From assembly GCF_025755255.1 (NCBI RefSeq), contig NZ_JALIEB010000001.1, forward strand, positions 310,001-374,000: 64,000 bases of DNA, read 5' to 3'. Below, piece after piece: positions 46,528-55,834 of this stretch. How positions within the stretch are numbered: the stretch's first letter is position 1; each line of letters starts with the position of its first letter. The position numbers and the translations under genes were made by a program. The stretch comes from Roseobacter sinensis. GTDB taxonomy: Bacteria; Pseudomonadota; Alphaproteobacteria; Rhodobacterales; Rhodobacteraceae. The notes under the pieces are model-generated. The model worked only from the letters and a program-made list of their open reading frames with translations, searched no databases and was not told the DNA's origin.

Positions 46528-47331
46528 TCATCCCCGTCGTCTCGTCAGAAGAAAGAATGCCGTGAGCAGCAAGACTGTCAACGCCAAAAGCGCGGTTGCA
46601 ATGGCGTTGACCTCGGGCGTGATGGCGCGCCGCAACTGCCCCAACATGTAGGTGGGCAGCGTGTCCTGGCCGGCGGATTTGATGAATTCGGTGATCACGA
46701 CCGTATCGAGCGAGATGACGAAGGCCAGCATCGCCCCTGCGGCAATGCCCGGCGCAAGAAGCGGCAGGGTGATCCGGCGGAATGTCATCCACGGCGTGGC
46801 GTAGAGGTCGGCGGCCGCGGTCTCGAGCGACAGGTCCATCCCTTCCAGCCGTGCCCGGATCGGCAGGTAGGCGAAGGGGATGCAGAAGGCCGAATGGGCG
46901 AGGATCAGATAGCCCAGACCCTGGTATCCGGTCGCCACCCGAATGGCGGCGAAAAAGATCAGGAGCGCCACGGCGGTCACGATTTCGGGGACCATCAGCG
47001 GCTGGTTGATCATGACATAGATAAAGGTCTGCCCGCGGAAGCGGCTGCGCCGGGTCGTGGCAATCGCGGCCATGGTGGCAACGATGGTCGAGACGCATGC
47101 CGCGACGCTCGCGATGACGAGCGAGCGCAGTGTGGCATCCTGCACCGCTTCGTTGCCCCAGGCCGCCACGTACCACTTGAGTGAAAACCCACCCCAGAGG
47201 GCCACCGAATCCGAGGCGTTGAACGAATAGATCACGATGATGATGATCGGGGCATAGAGCAGCACGAAGGCGGTGAGCGCAATCGGTGCAAAGCCCGGAA
47301 AACGGGTGACGGAAAAGCGGCGTCTAGCCAT
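46528..47331 (-). CDS. Polyamine ABC transporter permease (PotC-type)
   Basis: 267 aa. Six-helix permease starting MARRRFSVTRFPGFAPIALT, with IIIIVIYSFNASDSVALWGGFSLKWY, typical of PotC, and the EAA loop ETAAADLYATPWMTFRRI. Start ATG 47331-47329 overlaps the end of the PotB-type gene by eight bases. Functions with the PotB-type subunit as the membrane channel. Confidence 0.92.
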   Translation of the reverse strand: MARRRFSVTRFPGFAPIALTAFVLLYAPIIIIVIYSFNASDSVALWGGFSLKWYVAAWGNEAVQDATLRSLVIASVAACVSTIVATMAAIATTRRSRFRGQTFIYVMINQPLMVPEIVTAVALLIFFAAIRVATGYQGLGYLILAHSAFCIPFAYLPIRARLEGMDLSLETAAADLYATPWMTFRRITLPLLAPGIAAGAMLAFVISLDTVVITEFIKSAGQDTLPTYMLGQLRRAITPEVNAIATALLALTVLLLTAFFLLTRRRG

Positions 47332-48223
47332 GGCGGCTGTCCTCCCGCGTCGTGACCCGGACATAGATCAGAAGTGCGATCAGAACGATGGCAAGAAGGA
47401 TCAGCGACAGCGCGGCGCCCAGCGGCCAGTTGCGGCCCTGACCGAACTGAAGCTCGATGAAGTTGCCGATCATCATGTTCTTGCCGCCACCCAGGATACG
47501 CGGCGTGACATAAGCTCCGAGCGACGGCACGAAGACCAGAATGGAGCCTGCAACGATACCCGGCCGCACGATGGGCAGAACGATCCGGCGCAGAACCTGC
47601 CAGCGGGAGGCGTAGAGGTCATAGCCGGCCTCGAGCAGGCGAAAGTCGAACCGGTCGATGGCCGCAAAGAGCGGCAGCACCATCAGCGGCAGATACACGT
47701 AAGCCATGCCGATCAGCACCGCTGTCTCGGTGTAAAGGATCTGGATCGGGTCGCTGATCACCCCCAGACGGATCAGCAGCGAGTTCAGGATCCCCTGATT
47801 GCGGATCACCTCCATGATCGCAAAGGTGCGGATCAGAAGGTTGGTCCAGAACGGGATGGTGATGAGAAACAGCCAGATCGCCCGCTGGTTGGCCGGTCGC
47901 GTGGCGATGAACCAGGCCATGGGCAGGCCGATGACGAAGGTCGTCAACGTCGTCAGCACCGACAATTCGAGCGACCGCCAGAAGATCGTCAGATGCGCAT
48001 CGGCGGGCGAGACGGTGCCGTCGAAGATGTCGCGTTCGAAGAACACCCGAAACCAGGCTTCGGTCGTGAACTGCCAGACAACGCCGGAGTATTCGCCCGG
48101 CTCCAGAAAGGCATAGACCAGGACGATCAGCAGGGGACCCGCGGCGCCGAAGATCAGCAGCAGCAGCGCAGGCGTCGACAGAAGCCAGCTTGTGCGCGCG
48201 GGCGATCGGGGGGGTGCGGCCAT
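47324..48223 (-). CDS. Polyamine ABC transporter permease (PotB-type)
   Basis: 299 aa from ATG 48223-48221. N-terminal helix SWLLSTPALLLLIFGAAGPLLIV, a periplasmic loop including FDGTVSPADAHLTIF, and PFWTNLLIRTFAIMEVIRNQG, a PotB-specific stretch. The EAA loop reads EAGYDLYASRWQVLRRI. It begins one base after the ATPase stop and overlaps the PotC-type gene by eight bases. It lacks the long N-terminal domain of fused permeases. Confidence 0.92.
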   Translation of the reverse strand: MAAPPRSPARTSWLLSTPALLLLIFGAAGPLLIVLVYAFLEPGEYSGVVWQFTTEAWFRVFFERDIFDGTVSPADAHLTIFWRSLELSVLTTLTTFVIGLPMAWFIATRPANQRAIWLFLITIPFWTNLLIRTFAIMEVIRNQGILNSLLIRLGVISDPIQILYTETAVLIGMAYVYLPLMVLPLFAAIDRFDFRLLEAGYDLYASRWQVLRRIVLPIVRPGIVAGSILVFVPSLGAYVTPRILGGGKNMMIGNFIELQFGQGRNWPLGAALSLILLAIVLIALLIYVRVTTREDSRHG

Positions 48224-48224
48224 C

Positions 48225-49286
48225 TCAGTCGTCCAGCATCTGCACGGCGTCCTCCGCAAAGCCGATCCGGATCGCTTCACCGGCCTGGAGTCCGACCTCG
48301 CCGGAGGGCGGGTTTTGCAGCCGCGCGACGATTTGCGTGCCATCCGAAAGGGCGGCGTAGCAATGGGTGTCGGTGCCGGAATAAACCACCTGCCGGACCG
48401 TGGCCGCAATGGGGCCGTCCGGGCGCAGCTGCACCTGCTCGGGCCGAACCGCCAGCGTCACCATGCTCCCGGGCGTGCGGGTGGAAGCCAAGGGCACTCG
48501 CGCGCCATTTTGCAGGACGACCGCTTCGGCCTCCACGCGCGCGGAGAGAAAGTTCGTCTCGCCGATGAAATCGGCGACGAAACGGTCGGCCGGGTGGTTG
48601 TAGATCTCGCGCGGGCTGCCGACTTGCAGCAGCCGGCCGCCGCGCATGACGCCGATCCGGTCCGACATGGTCAATGCCTCTTCCTGATCGTGGGTCACGA
48701 AGACGAAGGTGATGCCGGTTTCGTGCTGAAGGCGTTTGAGCTCCAGTTGCATCTCTTTGCGGAGCTTCAGATCGAGCGCGGAGAGGGGCTCGTCGAGCAG
48801 CAGCACCTTGGGTTTCGGTGCCAGCGCCCGCGCAAGCGCCACCCGTTGCTGCTGGCCGCCCGAGAGCTGCGTCGGCGTGCGCTCGGCCATGTCGCTCAGT
48901 TGCACAAGCGCGATCATGCGCTCGACGGTCTCCGCGATCTCACCCCGTTGGCGGCCCAACATCTCAAGACCGAACGCGATGTTCCGGCGCACGCTCATAT
49001 GCGGAAAGAGCGCGTAGGACTGGAACACGGTGTTGACCGGCCGCCGGTTCGGCGGATCGTCCGAGACGTCGGCCCCCGCGATGTGGATTCGCCCCTCCGT
49101 GGGTGTCTCGAAACCCGCGATGAGCCGCAGAAGCGTCGTCTTGCCACACCCGGATGGTCCAAGCAGCGTAAAGAATTCCCCGTTCAGAATATCAAGAGAC
49201 ACCCCATCCAACGCCCGCACCGCCGCTTCGCCGCTGCCGTAAAGCTTGCGCGCATCTGCTATGCGAATGGCTGGTTGGTCGTCCAA
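48225..49286 (-). CDS. Polyamine ABC transporter ATP-binding protein (PotA-type)
   Basis: 353 aa from a TTG start (49286-49284) with GGGGGA five bases upstream; no ATG lies before the P-loop. Walker [14 protein letters not shown], signature [15 protein letters not shown], Walker [14 protein letters not shown], then the TOBE-type C-terminal domain (about 250-353). First gene of the operon potA-potB-potC-binding protein-amidohydrolase-deaminase. The 296 bp upstream to zapE hold no gene or clear site, so the promoter lies there unseen. Confidence 0.9.
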   Translation of the reverse strand: MDDQPAIRIADARKLYGSGEAAVRALDGVSLDILNGEFFTLLGPSGCGKTTLLRLIAGFETPTEGRIHIAGADVSDDPPNRRPVNTVFQSYALFPHMSVRRNIAFGLEMLGRQRGEIAETVERMIALVQLSDMAERTPTQLSGGQQQRVALARALAPKPKVLLLDEPLSALDLKLRKEMQLELKRLQHETGITFVFVTHDQEEALTMSDRIGVMRGGRLLQVGSPREIYNHPADRFVADFIGETNFLSARVEAEAVVLQNGARVPLASTRTPGSMVTLAVRPEQVQLRPDGPIAATVRQVVYSGTDTHCYAALSDGTQIVARLQNPPSGEVGLQAGEAIRIGFAEDAVQMLDD

Positions 49287-49582
49287 TCCGGTCCCCCGAC
49301 GGTTTTTTGCCCTATCAGAGGAACAAAGCGCGCCGATTTCAACTGCTGCTGTGCACAGGCGAGCAGATTTATCGTTGGACCAGGCATCGATGGCTGCGTT
49401 TGCATCGCGTCTGCTGGATGCTCTGGTCGGAGGTTGGTCCCGCGGTCATCCAGCTGGTGGATGCGATCCTTTCGTTCAGCAAGAGCGGAGCGGGCGGCAA
49501 CCGCGTCGAACACTCACTGGACGATGAGCAACCTGCTATGAGGCTTGTCCACCGGTTCAGGTCTGAGGCTGCGTGGTTCCGC
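49287..49582. other. Gene-free interval between polyamine operon and zapE
   Basis: 296 bp. Short open frames exist on both strands but none shows family-like sequence, good ribosome sites or codon pattern, so no gene is called. The promoter of the polyamine operon (minus, starting at 49286) must lie here. No clear operator dyad or terminator was found by eye. Confidence 0.5.
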
Positions 49583-50641
49583 TTACTGGCCCCAACCGTC
49601 GGACTGCATTTCGCGCAAGCGTGACGCGGTCCGTTCGAACTCGAAGGTGCCTTCGCCCTCCAGATACAACATCTCGGGCTTGGCGGCTGCCGAGCAGATC
49701 AGCCGCACCTGCGCCTCGTAAAGCGCGTCGATCAGCGTCACGAAGCGCTTCGCCTCGTTGAAGTTATCGCGTGACAGGGTGGGGATGTTGTCCAGCATCA
49801 GCACCTTGACCGCATCCGCGAGCGCCAGATAGTCCGCAGCCCCCAAGGCCCGGCTACAGAGATCGTGGAAGCCCGCGCGGGCCACACCGTTTCGAAACGC
49901 GGGCAGTTCAACCTCGCGGCCCTTGACCTTGAGAACCAGCGGCTCGCCCGGACCGCCGGCGAGATCACGCCAGACCGCGTCCATCTCGGCCCGCGCCTCG
50001 GCGTTCAGCGGCGTGAAATAGACCGGTTGCCCACCGAGGCGGTCCTGCCGGTAGTCGGTGGGGCTGGCCAGCTCGACCACGTTCATCTTCTCCTTGATCA
50101 GCGCAATGAAGGGCAGGAAGAGGTCGCGGTTGAGCCCGTTGCGATAGAGATCGTCCGGCACCCTGTTGGACGTCGTCACCACGACGACACCATCGGCAAA
50201 GAGCGCCTCGAAGAGCCGCCCGACGATCATCGCATCGGTGATATCGGTGATCTGCATCTCGTCGAAGGCCAGCAGCCGGACGGAAGCCGCGACATCCGCG
50301 GCCACCGGGGCGATCGCGTCTTCGACCCCGGTCTTGCGCACCTCATGCATCGCGCTGTGGATTTCCTGCATGAAGGCATGGAAATGCACGCGGCGCGATG
50401 GGATCCTCTCGAGGTGTTCGACAAAGAGATCCATCAGCATCGACTTGCCACGCCCCACACCGCCCCAGAGGTAGAGCCCCTTGGGCGGCTCTTGCGCCTT
50501 GCGGAACAGCCCCTTTTTCACCGGTGTCTGCAGCGCGGTTCTGATTCGGTCGAATTCGGGCAGAACCGTCAATTGGGCGTCGTCGGGCTGCAGAGAGCCC
50601 GCTTCGATCAAGCCATCATAGATGTCGCCCAGCGTTTGCAT
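49583..50641 (-). CDS. zapE: Cell division protein ZapE (AFG1-like ATPase)
   Basis: 352 aa. AFG1/ZapE family AAA ATPase: Walker A YLWGGVGRGKSMLMDLF, then RVHFHAFMQEIHSAMHE, Walker B LLAFDEMQITDITDAMIV, and TSNRVPDDLYRNGLNRDLF. ZapE acts at the division ring late in constriction; mitochondrial AFG1 relatives work in protein quality control. Monocistronic-looking; divergent from the MFS gene at 50774. Confidence 0.93.
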   Translation of the reverse strand: MQTLGDIYDGLIEAGSLQPDDAQLTVLPEFDRIRTALQTPVKKGLFRKAQEPPKGLYLWGGVGRGKSMLMDLFVEHLERIPSRRVHFHAFMQEIHSAMHEVRKTGVEDAIAPVAADVAASVRLLAFDEMQITDITDAMIVGRLFEALFADGVVVVTTSNRVPDDLYRNGLNRDLFLPFIALIKEKMNVVELASPTDYRQDRLGGQPVYFTPLNAEARAEMDAVWRDLAGGPGEPLVLKVKGREVELPAFRNGVARAGFHDLCSRALGAADYLALADAVKVLMLDNIPTLSRDNFNEAKRFVTLIDALYEAQVRLICSAAAKPEMLYLEGEGTFEFERTASRLREMQSDGWGQ

Positions 50642-50773
50642 CCCTTCGCCTTAGCGCGCGGATGTGGCGCTGAAAAGGCCGCTTTGGCATCAGAATTTGT
50701 TATGTCAGAGCAAAAAATGCTGAATTGACCGGCGCGGGTGGCGGCGTAGTCTCGCAGCATCGGAGGCTGATCC

Positions 50774-52015
50774 ATGCAAACGCGCGCTCCCCTGTTTACG
50801 CCGGTTCTGATTGTCGGCTGTGTGATCATCGTCGTGAGTTTCGCGATCCGGTCGGCCTTTGGAGTCTTCCAGATCCCGATTGCCGAGGAGTTCGGCTGGC
50901 TGCGGGCCGAGTTCTCGCTGGCCATCGCCATTCAGAACCTCGCCTGGGGTGTCGGGCAGCCGCTCTTTGGCGCGCTGGCAGAGAAGATCGGCGACCGCAA
51001 GGCGATCATCCTCGGGGCGGTGATCTATGCGCTGGGGCTGGTGCTGTCGGCCTATTCCGTCACCCCCATCGAGCATCAGCTTTACGCCTGGCTCGTGGGC
51101 TTCGGCATCGCCGGGACAGGCTTTGGCGTGATCCTGGCCGTGGTTGGGCGCGCCGCTTCGGACGAGAACCGGTCGATGTCGCTGGCGATTGTCTCGGCGG
51201 CGGGTAGCGGCGGGCAGATCTTCGGCCCACCCCTTGCGCAGTGGATGCTGGGCTTCATGCCGTGGCAGAGCATCTTTCTGATCTTTGCGCTGTCGATCGT
51301 CCTCGTCCTGCTGCTTTTGCCGCTGATGCGCGCGCCCGAGCTTGCCAGCAAGAGCGAGCTGGAAGAGAGCATGGGCGAGATCCTGGTCAAGGCGTTCCGG
51401 GACCCAACCTACACCTTCATTTTCCTGGGCTTTTTCTCCTGCGGCTATCAGCTGGCCTTCATCACGGCGCATTTCCCCGCTTTCGTCGAAGAGCTCTGCG
51501 GCCCGATTGCGCCGGGCGGGATGCTCGACAGCATGGGGGTCAGCACCACCTCGGCGCTGGGCGCGGTGGCCCTATCGCTGATCGGCGTGGCCAATATCGG
51601 CGGCACGCTGCTGGCCGGCTGGCTGGGCAAGTATTACTCGAAGAAGTATCTGCTGGCGGGCATCTATCTGGGCCGCACGGTGGCCGCGGCGCTCTTCATC
51701 ATCTTCCCGATCACGCCCACCAGCGTCATCCTCTTCGCCATCGTCATGGGCAGCCTGTGGCTCGCCACCATCCCGCTGACCTCCGGGCTCATCGCGCATA
51801 TCTACGGTCTGCGGTACATGGGCACGCTTTACGGGATCATCTTCTTCAGTCACCAGCTGGGCAGCTTCATGGGTGCCTGGCTGGGCGGGCGGATGTACGA
51901 CGTCTATGGCGATTACACCCTGGTCTGGTGGATCGGCGTGGGTGTGGGCGCCTTCAGCGCAATCATTCACCTGCCGATCCGGGAGCGCCGGCTGGAAGGG
52001 CTGCGCACCGCCTAG
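50774..52015 (+). CDS. MFS transporter (monocarboxylate/oxalate-formate type)
   Basis: 413 aa with twelve helices. MFS motifs: RSAFGVFQIPIAEEFGWLRAEF after helix one, PLFGALAEKIGDRKAIILGAV (loop 2-3 motif, DRxx), and in the second half GWLGKYYSKKYLLAGIYLGRT. The long W-rich opening and GQIFGPPLAQWML match the MCT/OFA-type group of small carboxylate carriers. Substrate unknown. It converges on the alpha/beta hydrolase gene, overlapping by four bases. Confidence 0.85.
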   Translation: MQTRAPLFTPVLIVGCVIIVVSFAIRSAFGVFQIPIAEEFGWLRAEFSLAIAIQNLAWGVGQPLFGALAEKIGDRKAIILGAVIYALGLVLSAYSVTPIEHQLYAWLVGFGIAGTGFGVILAVVGRAASDENRSMSLAIVSAAGSGGQIFGPPLAQWMLGFMPWQSIFLIFALSIVLVLLLLPLMRAPELASKSELEESMGEILVKAFRDPTYTFIFLGFFSCGYQLAFITAHFPAFVEELCGPIAPGGMLDSMGVSTTSALGAVALSLIGVANIGGTLLAGWLGKYYSKKYLLAGIYLGRTVAAALFIIFPITPTSVILFAIVMGSLWLATIPLTSGLIAHIYGLRYMGTLYGIIFFSHQLGSFMGAWLGGRMYDVYGDYTLVWWIGVGVGAFSAIIHLPIRERRLEGLRTA

Positions 52016-52944
52016 GCAGTGTCGCGAGAAAAGGCCTCAACCTGCGCCAACACATCGGCTGTGTGGGTGTAGGGCAAGCCATGGCCCGCGCCGGGGATCA
52101 CGACGGTGCGAACCCGGTCGTTCCAGTCACGCAGCCGCTCGGCCGCCTGAAGTGAGATCACGGCGTCCTCCGCACCCCAGACCGCAAGCACCGGCACCTT
52201 CGCCGCTTTCAGCTGTCGGTGCTCGGCCTGCATGACCTGCGACAGGATCCCGCGCAGGCTCGCGCGCACGGCGGGGATAAATCCGCGCCAGGTCAGTTCG
52301 GCCGCCTGCAGCTTTCCGATCTCCTCGACGCTGCTGGGTTGACCGGCCTCGGCCCGGAGACCGCGGCGCAGGATCGCGGGATAGCGCGCAAGCATCAGCC
52401 ACGCGCCAATCACCGGCGTGCGGGCCGCGAAGGCGATCAGACCGGTGACGACAGGCTCCATCCCCGCTGGCGCCAGAAGGATCAGCCTGCGCAGACGCTC
52501 TGGCTGCTCTGCCGCAAACCTTGCCGCGATGGCCCCACCCATGGAATACCCGATCAGGGTGATCTCGCCCTCGACACCCTGATCTGCGAGAAGGTCGTTC
52601 AGCTGGGTCTGGAAGAACCCGTGGTCCTGCGCGCCGGGCGGCCGGTCGGAGTACCCGCGCCCGTAGAGATCGTAGACCAGCACCCGAAACCCCATACCGG
52701 TCAAGCCTTTGGCCAGGCCGCCCCAGACAAAACTGGGTGTCGTCAGGCCATGCACGCAGACCACCACGGGCCCGCTGCCGCCGCCGTGCCAGCGATAGTG
52801 CGTCAGACCTTGCGACAGCTCTGTGAAAGCGCCCGGCGCCTCGGCGCGGGCCTTGGCGGTCATCGGTTTGCGGAGCGCTTCGACTGCGAACGGAAGGGCA
52901 ACGACGACCGCCACCGCGGCCCAGATCACTGTCGCGCTGTCCAT
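52012..52944 (-). CDS. Alpha/beta hydrolase
   Basis: 310 aa. N-terminal membrane anchor or signal (TVIWAAVAVVVALPFAVEAL), then PVVVCVHGLTTPSFVWGGLAKGL (oxyanion region), nucleophile elbow LIGYSMGGAIAARFA, and late acid/His parts AVWGAEDAVISLQAA and PGAGHGLPYTH. Lid segment between about 150 and 230. An esterase or C-C hydrolase activity cannot be distinguished. It starts inside the end of the ornithine-cyclodeaminase gene (19-bp overlap). Confidence 0.87.
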   Translation of the reverse strand: MDSATVIWAAVAVVVALPFAVEALRKPMTAKARAEAPGAFTELSQGLTHYRWHGGGSGPVVVCVHGLTTPSFVWGGLAKGLTGMGFRVLVYDLYGRGYSDRPPGAQDHGFFQTQLNDLLADQGVEGEITLIGYSMGGAIAARFAAEQPERLRRLILLAPAGMEPVVTGLIAFAARTPVIGAWLMLARYPAILRRGLRAEAGQPSSVEEIGKLQAAELTWRGFIPAVRASLRGILSQVMQAEHRQLKAAKVPVLAVWGAEDAVISLQAAERLRDWNDRVRTVVIPGAGHGLPYTHTADVLAQVEAFSRDTA

Positions 52945-53843
52945 TGATCGAGGATGTAGCGGCTGGTCATCAGGTCGAGATGCGCGCCGCCGCCATTCTT
53001 GAAGAGCGTGATCTCGTCAGGCGTGTGTCGTCTGAAGGCGTCAAGCGCATAATAGTCGGCGACGATGTCGTCTTCGGTGATCACGCCGCTTGCCAGCGGG
53101 ATCTTGAGCTCTCCGATATGCCCGATGGTGGTGTCACGGCTGTCGACGAAGAGGCGCGCGCGCTGCAGGGCCGTGTCGTCGACCTCACGCATATCCGGGC
53201 GGTAGGCGCCGATCAGATCGATATGCTGGCCGGGCTGCAGCCAGTCGCCGCGAATGAGCGGCTCGGTCGACATGGTGGCGCAGGTGATGATGTCCGCCCG
53301 GGCGATCGCGTCCTCCAGAGAGGACGCGACCTCCAGGCGGGGGATTTCGGCGGCGAGCGCCTCGGCGTTCGCCTGCGTCCGGTTCCAGACGGTGAACCGG
53401 GCTTGCGGAAAGGCCGCACCATAGGCGGCGTGCAGCCCACGCGCCTGTGTGCCCGCGCCTATGATCAGGATGCGTTCGCTGTCTGGCCGCGCAAGACGCC
53501 GCGCGGCCAGCAGGCTGTCTCCGGCTGTTTTCCACTTGGTGACCAGATGAAAGTCGATGATCGCGTCAAGCGTGCCGTCCTGATCGGAGAACAGCATCAC
53601 CCCGCCGTTGATCGAAGAGGCGCTGCGCGCCGTGTTCCCGGGAAAGACAGTGGCGCATTTCACCGCCAGCCCCAGCCCGTCGATCCAGGCGGATCGGTTC
53701 AGCAGCGTGTCGGGATCGCGATAAAGAAACGTGTCGGCAATCTCCGCCTTTGGCAGCCTGTGGCCGTCGGCCAGCGCGTCGGTCAAGGCGACCCAGTCGA
53801 GCAGCGCGTCGCCCTCGGCGAAAGGGATCACCGGGGCGGTCAT
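52926..53843 (-). CDS. Ornithine cyclodeaminase/mu-crystallin family protein
   Basis: 305 aa from ATG 53843-53841 (ATGA overlap with the HAD gene). Rossmann site RILIIGAGTQARGLHAAYGAA, GLAVKCATVFPGN, IIDFHLVTKWKTAGDSLLAAR and DLIGAYRPDMREVDDTAL match the family. Members include ornithine cyclodeaminase, lysine cyclodeaminase, alanine dehydrogenase and ketimine reductases; several ornithine-specific residues are not conclusive here. Probably NAD(P)-dependent action on an imino or amino acid. Confidence 0.85.
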   Translation of the reverse strand: MTAPVIPFAEGDALLDWVALTDALADGHRLPKAEIADTFLYRDPDTLLNRSAWIDGLGLAVKCATVFPGNTARSASSINGGVMLFSDQDGTLDAIIDFHLVTKWKTAGDSLLAARRLARPDSERILIIGAGTQARGLHAAYGAAFPQARFTVWNRTQANAEALAAEIPRLEVASSLEDAIARADIITCATMSTEPLIRGDWLQPGQHIDLIGAYRPDMREVDDTALQRARLFVDSRDTTIGHIGELKIPLASGVITEDDIVADYYALDAFRRHTPDEITLFKNGGGAHLDLMTSRYILDQWTARQ

Positions 53844-54460
53844 GCCGCCTCGGCCTCCGTCAACAGGCCTGCCTGCACCAGCCGCGCCGCCCATCCCTCC
53901 GGCCCTTCGAAGAGATGCGTCTGCCAGCCCCGCGATGCGGCCACGGCGATGTTCTCGGCCCGGTCGTCGGTGAACACCAGATCAGCCCCGCTGAGGCCGG
54001 AGCTGTCTTCAAGCTGCGCATAGATGTTCGGGCTGGGCTTCGTCACCCGCATGTGGCCCGAGATGAAATCGCGGTCGAACTCGTGCAGAAACGGGTAGTG
54101 TGTGGCGGCGAAATCATAGCTTTCGACGCCGAAATTGGTGAGCGAGAAGACGGGCACGCCATTGCGCTGCAACGCCTTCATCAGCCGCACGGAATGGTCG
54201 ATGGCGGGCGAGGCCATCTCGATCCAGCGGTCGTGCCACATGCGGATTTCCTCGCGCCACTCGGGCGTGGCCTCGGCCTGTGCATAGATCGTGTCGGTGA
54301 AATGCGCGCCCCGGTCCACACGCTCGTTCATACCTTTCAGGTCTACGGAGGCGAACATGGCGCGGCGGCGATCTTCTCCGATGACCGCATCGTAGAACCG
54401 CTCGGGCTGCCATTCGATCAACACGTTCCCGATATCAAAAACCACGGCCTTCGGCTGCAT
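53840..54460 (-). CDS. HAD-superfamily phosphatase/hydrolase
   Basis: 206 aa. HAD motif I VVFDIGNVLIEWQP (DxGN type, an Asp nucleophile with Gly at +2 position), motif II SLTNFGVES, motif III KPSPNIY, motif IV VFTDDRAENI. The DIGNV form recalls YihX-like alpha-D-glucose-1-phosphatases and haloacid-like HAD IA members. Cytosolic. Substrate unknown. In operon with the cyclodeaminase (ATGA). Confidence 0.88.
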   Translation of the reverse strand: MQPKAVVFDIGNVLIEWQPERFYDAVIGEDRRRAMFASVDLKGMNERVDRGAHFTDTIYAQAEATPEWREEIRMWHDRWIEMASPAIDHSVRLMKALQRNGVPVFSLTNFGVESYDFAATHYPFLHEFDRDFISGHMRVTKPSPNIYAQLEDSSGLSGADLVFTDDRAENIAVAASRGWQTHLFEGPEGWAARLVQAGLLTEAEAA

Positions 54461-54487
54461 GCATGCCTCGTCAAAAGTCGTTTTGAA

Positions 54488-54943
54488 TCAATTGGTTGTC
54501 TTTGCGGCGCGTAGGGTGCGCTCCAGTGCATCCAGAAAACGCGAGCGGTCGGCCTTTGTAAAGCCCTTGCCGCCGCCTTGCCGGAAGGGATCAGCGGCGC
54601 GCAGGTCTGCCATCAGGTCCCGCGTGGCCAGCACATTGCCGATATTCGCTTGCGTCAGCGCCTCGCCAGTGTGCTTGAGAACCTGCGCGCCGGCCTCGAT
54701 GCACTTCGCCGCAAGCGGAATGTCTCCAGTGACCACAACATCCCCCGCGCCGCAGCGCTCGGCGATCCACATGTCCGCCACGTCGGGGCCGTCCGGCACA
54801 ATCACCGTCTCGACCAGCGGGTTTTGCGAAGGGCGGAGCCCGCCGTTGGAGACCACATACATCTTAACGCGATGCCGCGTCGCGACCCTCTCCGCCTCGG
54901 CCTTCACCGGGCAGGCATCCGCGTCGATGTACAGCGCCGTCAT
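54488..54943 (-). CDS. YaiI/YqxD family protein (DUF188)
   Basis: 151 aa. Starts [20 protein letters not shown] (conserved DADACPV), with [26 protein letters not shown] and [17 protein letters not shown], then [12 protein letters not shown] and [20 protein letters not shown]. The pattern is a PIN-like fold with conserved acidic residues, so a nuclease role is possible but unproven. Overlaps fghA's end by ATGA. Confidence 0.9.
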   Translation of the reverse strand: MTALYIDADACPVKAEAERVATRHRVKMYVVSNGGLRPSQNPLVETVIVPDGPDVADMWIAERCGAGDVVVTGDIPLAAKCIEAGAQVLKHTGEALTQANIGNVLATRDLMADLRAADPFRQGGGKGFTKADRSRFLDALERTLRAAKTTN

Positions 54944-55770
54944 GCGTAGAGCGCGTCGGCGTGGAAGGCCACATGTTCCTCCATGAAGGTCGAGACGAAG
55001 AAATAGCTGTGGTCATAGCCTGGCTGCATCCGCAATGTGGCCTGCTGGCGACGGGCCGCTGTGGCTTCGGCCAGCGCCTCGGGCTTCAATAGGTCGATGA
55101 ACTGATCGTTTGTGCCAGTGTCGATCAGGATCGGCCCGTCGAACCCCTTCTCTCGCATCAACAAGGTGGCGTCATGCGCCGCCCAGGTCTCTTCATTGGT
55201 CCCCAGATATGCAGAGAGCTGCTTGCGGCCCCAATCACTCGCGGTGGGGTTGGAGATCGGGGCAAAAGCCGAGACCGAGCGAAAGCGCCCCGGCAGCGAC
55301 ATCGCCATGGTCAAGGCGCCATGCCCGCCCATGGAGTGCCCGGTGATCGCCTGCCGCTCCATATCCAGCGCAAAGGAATGGTCCAGCACCCTGGTCAACT
55401 CTTCTGTGACATAGTCCCACATCTGGAAATGCGCAGCCCAGGGTGCTTCGGTTGCGTTGACGTAGAACCCAGCGCCTTGCCCGAGGTCATAGGCTTCGTC
55501 ATCGGCCACGACCTCACCGCGTGGCGAGGTGTCGGGGAAGACAAGTGCGATACCCTGCTCTGCGGCCCAGGCCTGCGCGCCTGCCTTGGTCATCGCGTTC
55601 TCATGTGTGCAGGTCAGCCCGGAAAGATACCACAGCAGCGGCACCGGCCCGTCGGCCGCCTCCTGCGGCAGAAAGAGCCCGAAGGTCATGTCACAGGCGC
55701 AGACCTTGGAGGCATGGGTGTAAACCCCCTGGGTGCCGCCGAAGCAGGCGTTTTCCGAGATGGTTTGCAT
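54940..55770 (-). CDS. fghA: S-formylglutathione hydrolase
   Basis: 276 aa. Esterase D family: [17 protein letters not shown], nucleophile elbow [16 protein letters not shown] and the late [15 protein letters not shown] with catalytic His. It hydrolyses S-formylglutathione to formate and glutathione, the second step of glutathione-dependent formaldehyde oxidation. The partner formaldehyde dehydrogenase (adhI/flhA) is not in the window. Upstream is the AEC transporter, 64 bp away. Confidence 0.93.
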   Translation of the reverse strand: MQTISENACFGGTQGVYTHASKVCACDMTFGLFLPQEAADGPVPLLWYLSGLTCTHENAMTKAGAQAWAAEQGIALVFPDTSPRGEVVADDEAYDLGQGAGFYVNATEAPWAAHFQMWDYVTEELTRVLDHSFALDMERQAITGHSMGGHGALTMAMSLPGRFRSVSAFAPISNPTASDWGRKQLSAYLGTNEETWAAHDATLLMREKGFDGPILIDTGTNDQFIDLLKPEALAEATAARRQQATLRMQPGYDHSYFFVSTFMEEHVAFHADALYA

Positions 55771-55834
55771 GGGCGGGCTCCTTTTTGACGTGATGGATGG
55801 CTAACCCGCGTGCAACCTGCGGGCAATAGCCACC

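Noticed and set aside
49246-49624. Possible small or transposase-remnant genes upstream of the polyamine operon
   Set aside because: Short frames in several phases, none with recognisable motifs, inverted ends or ribosome sites.
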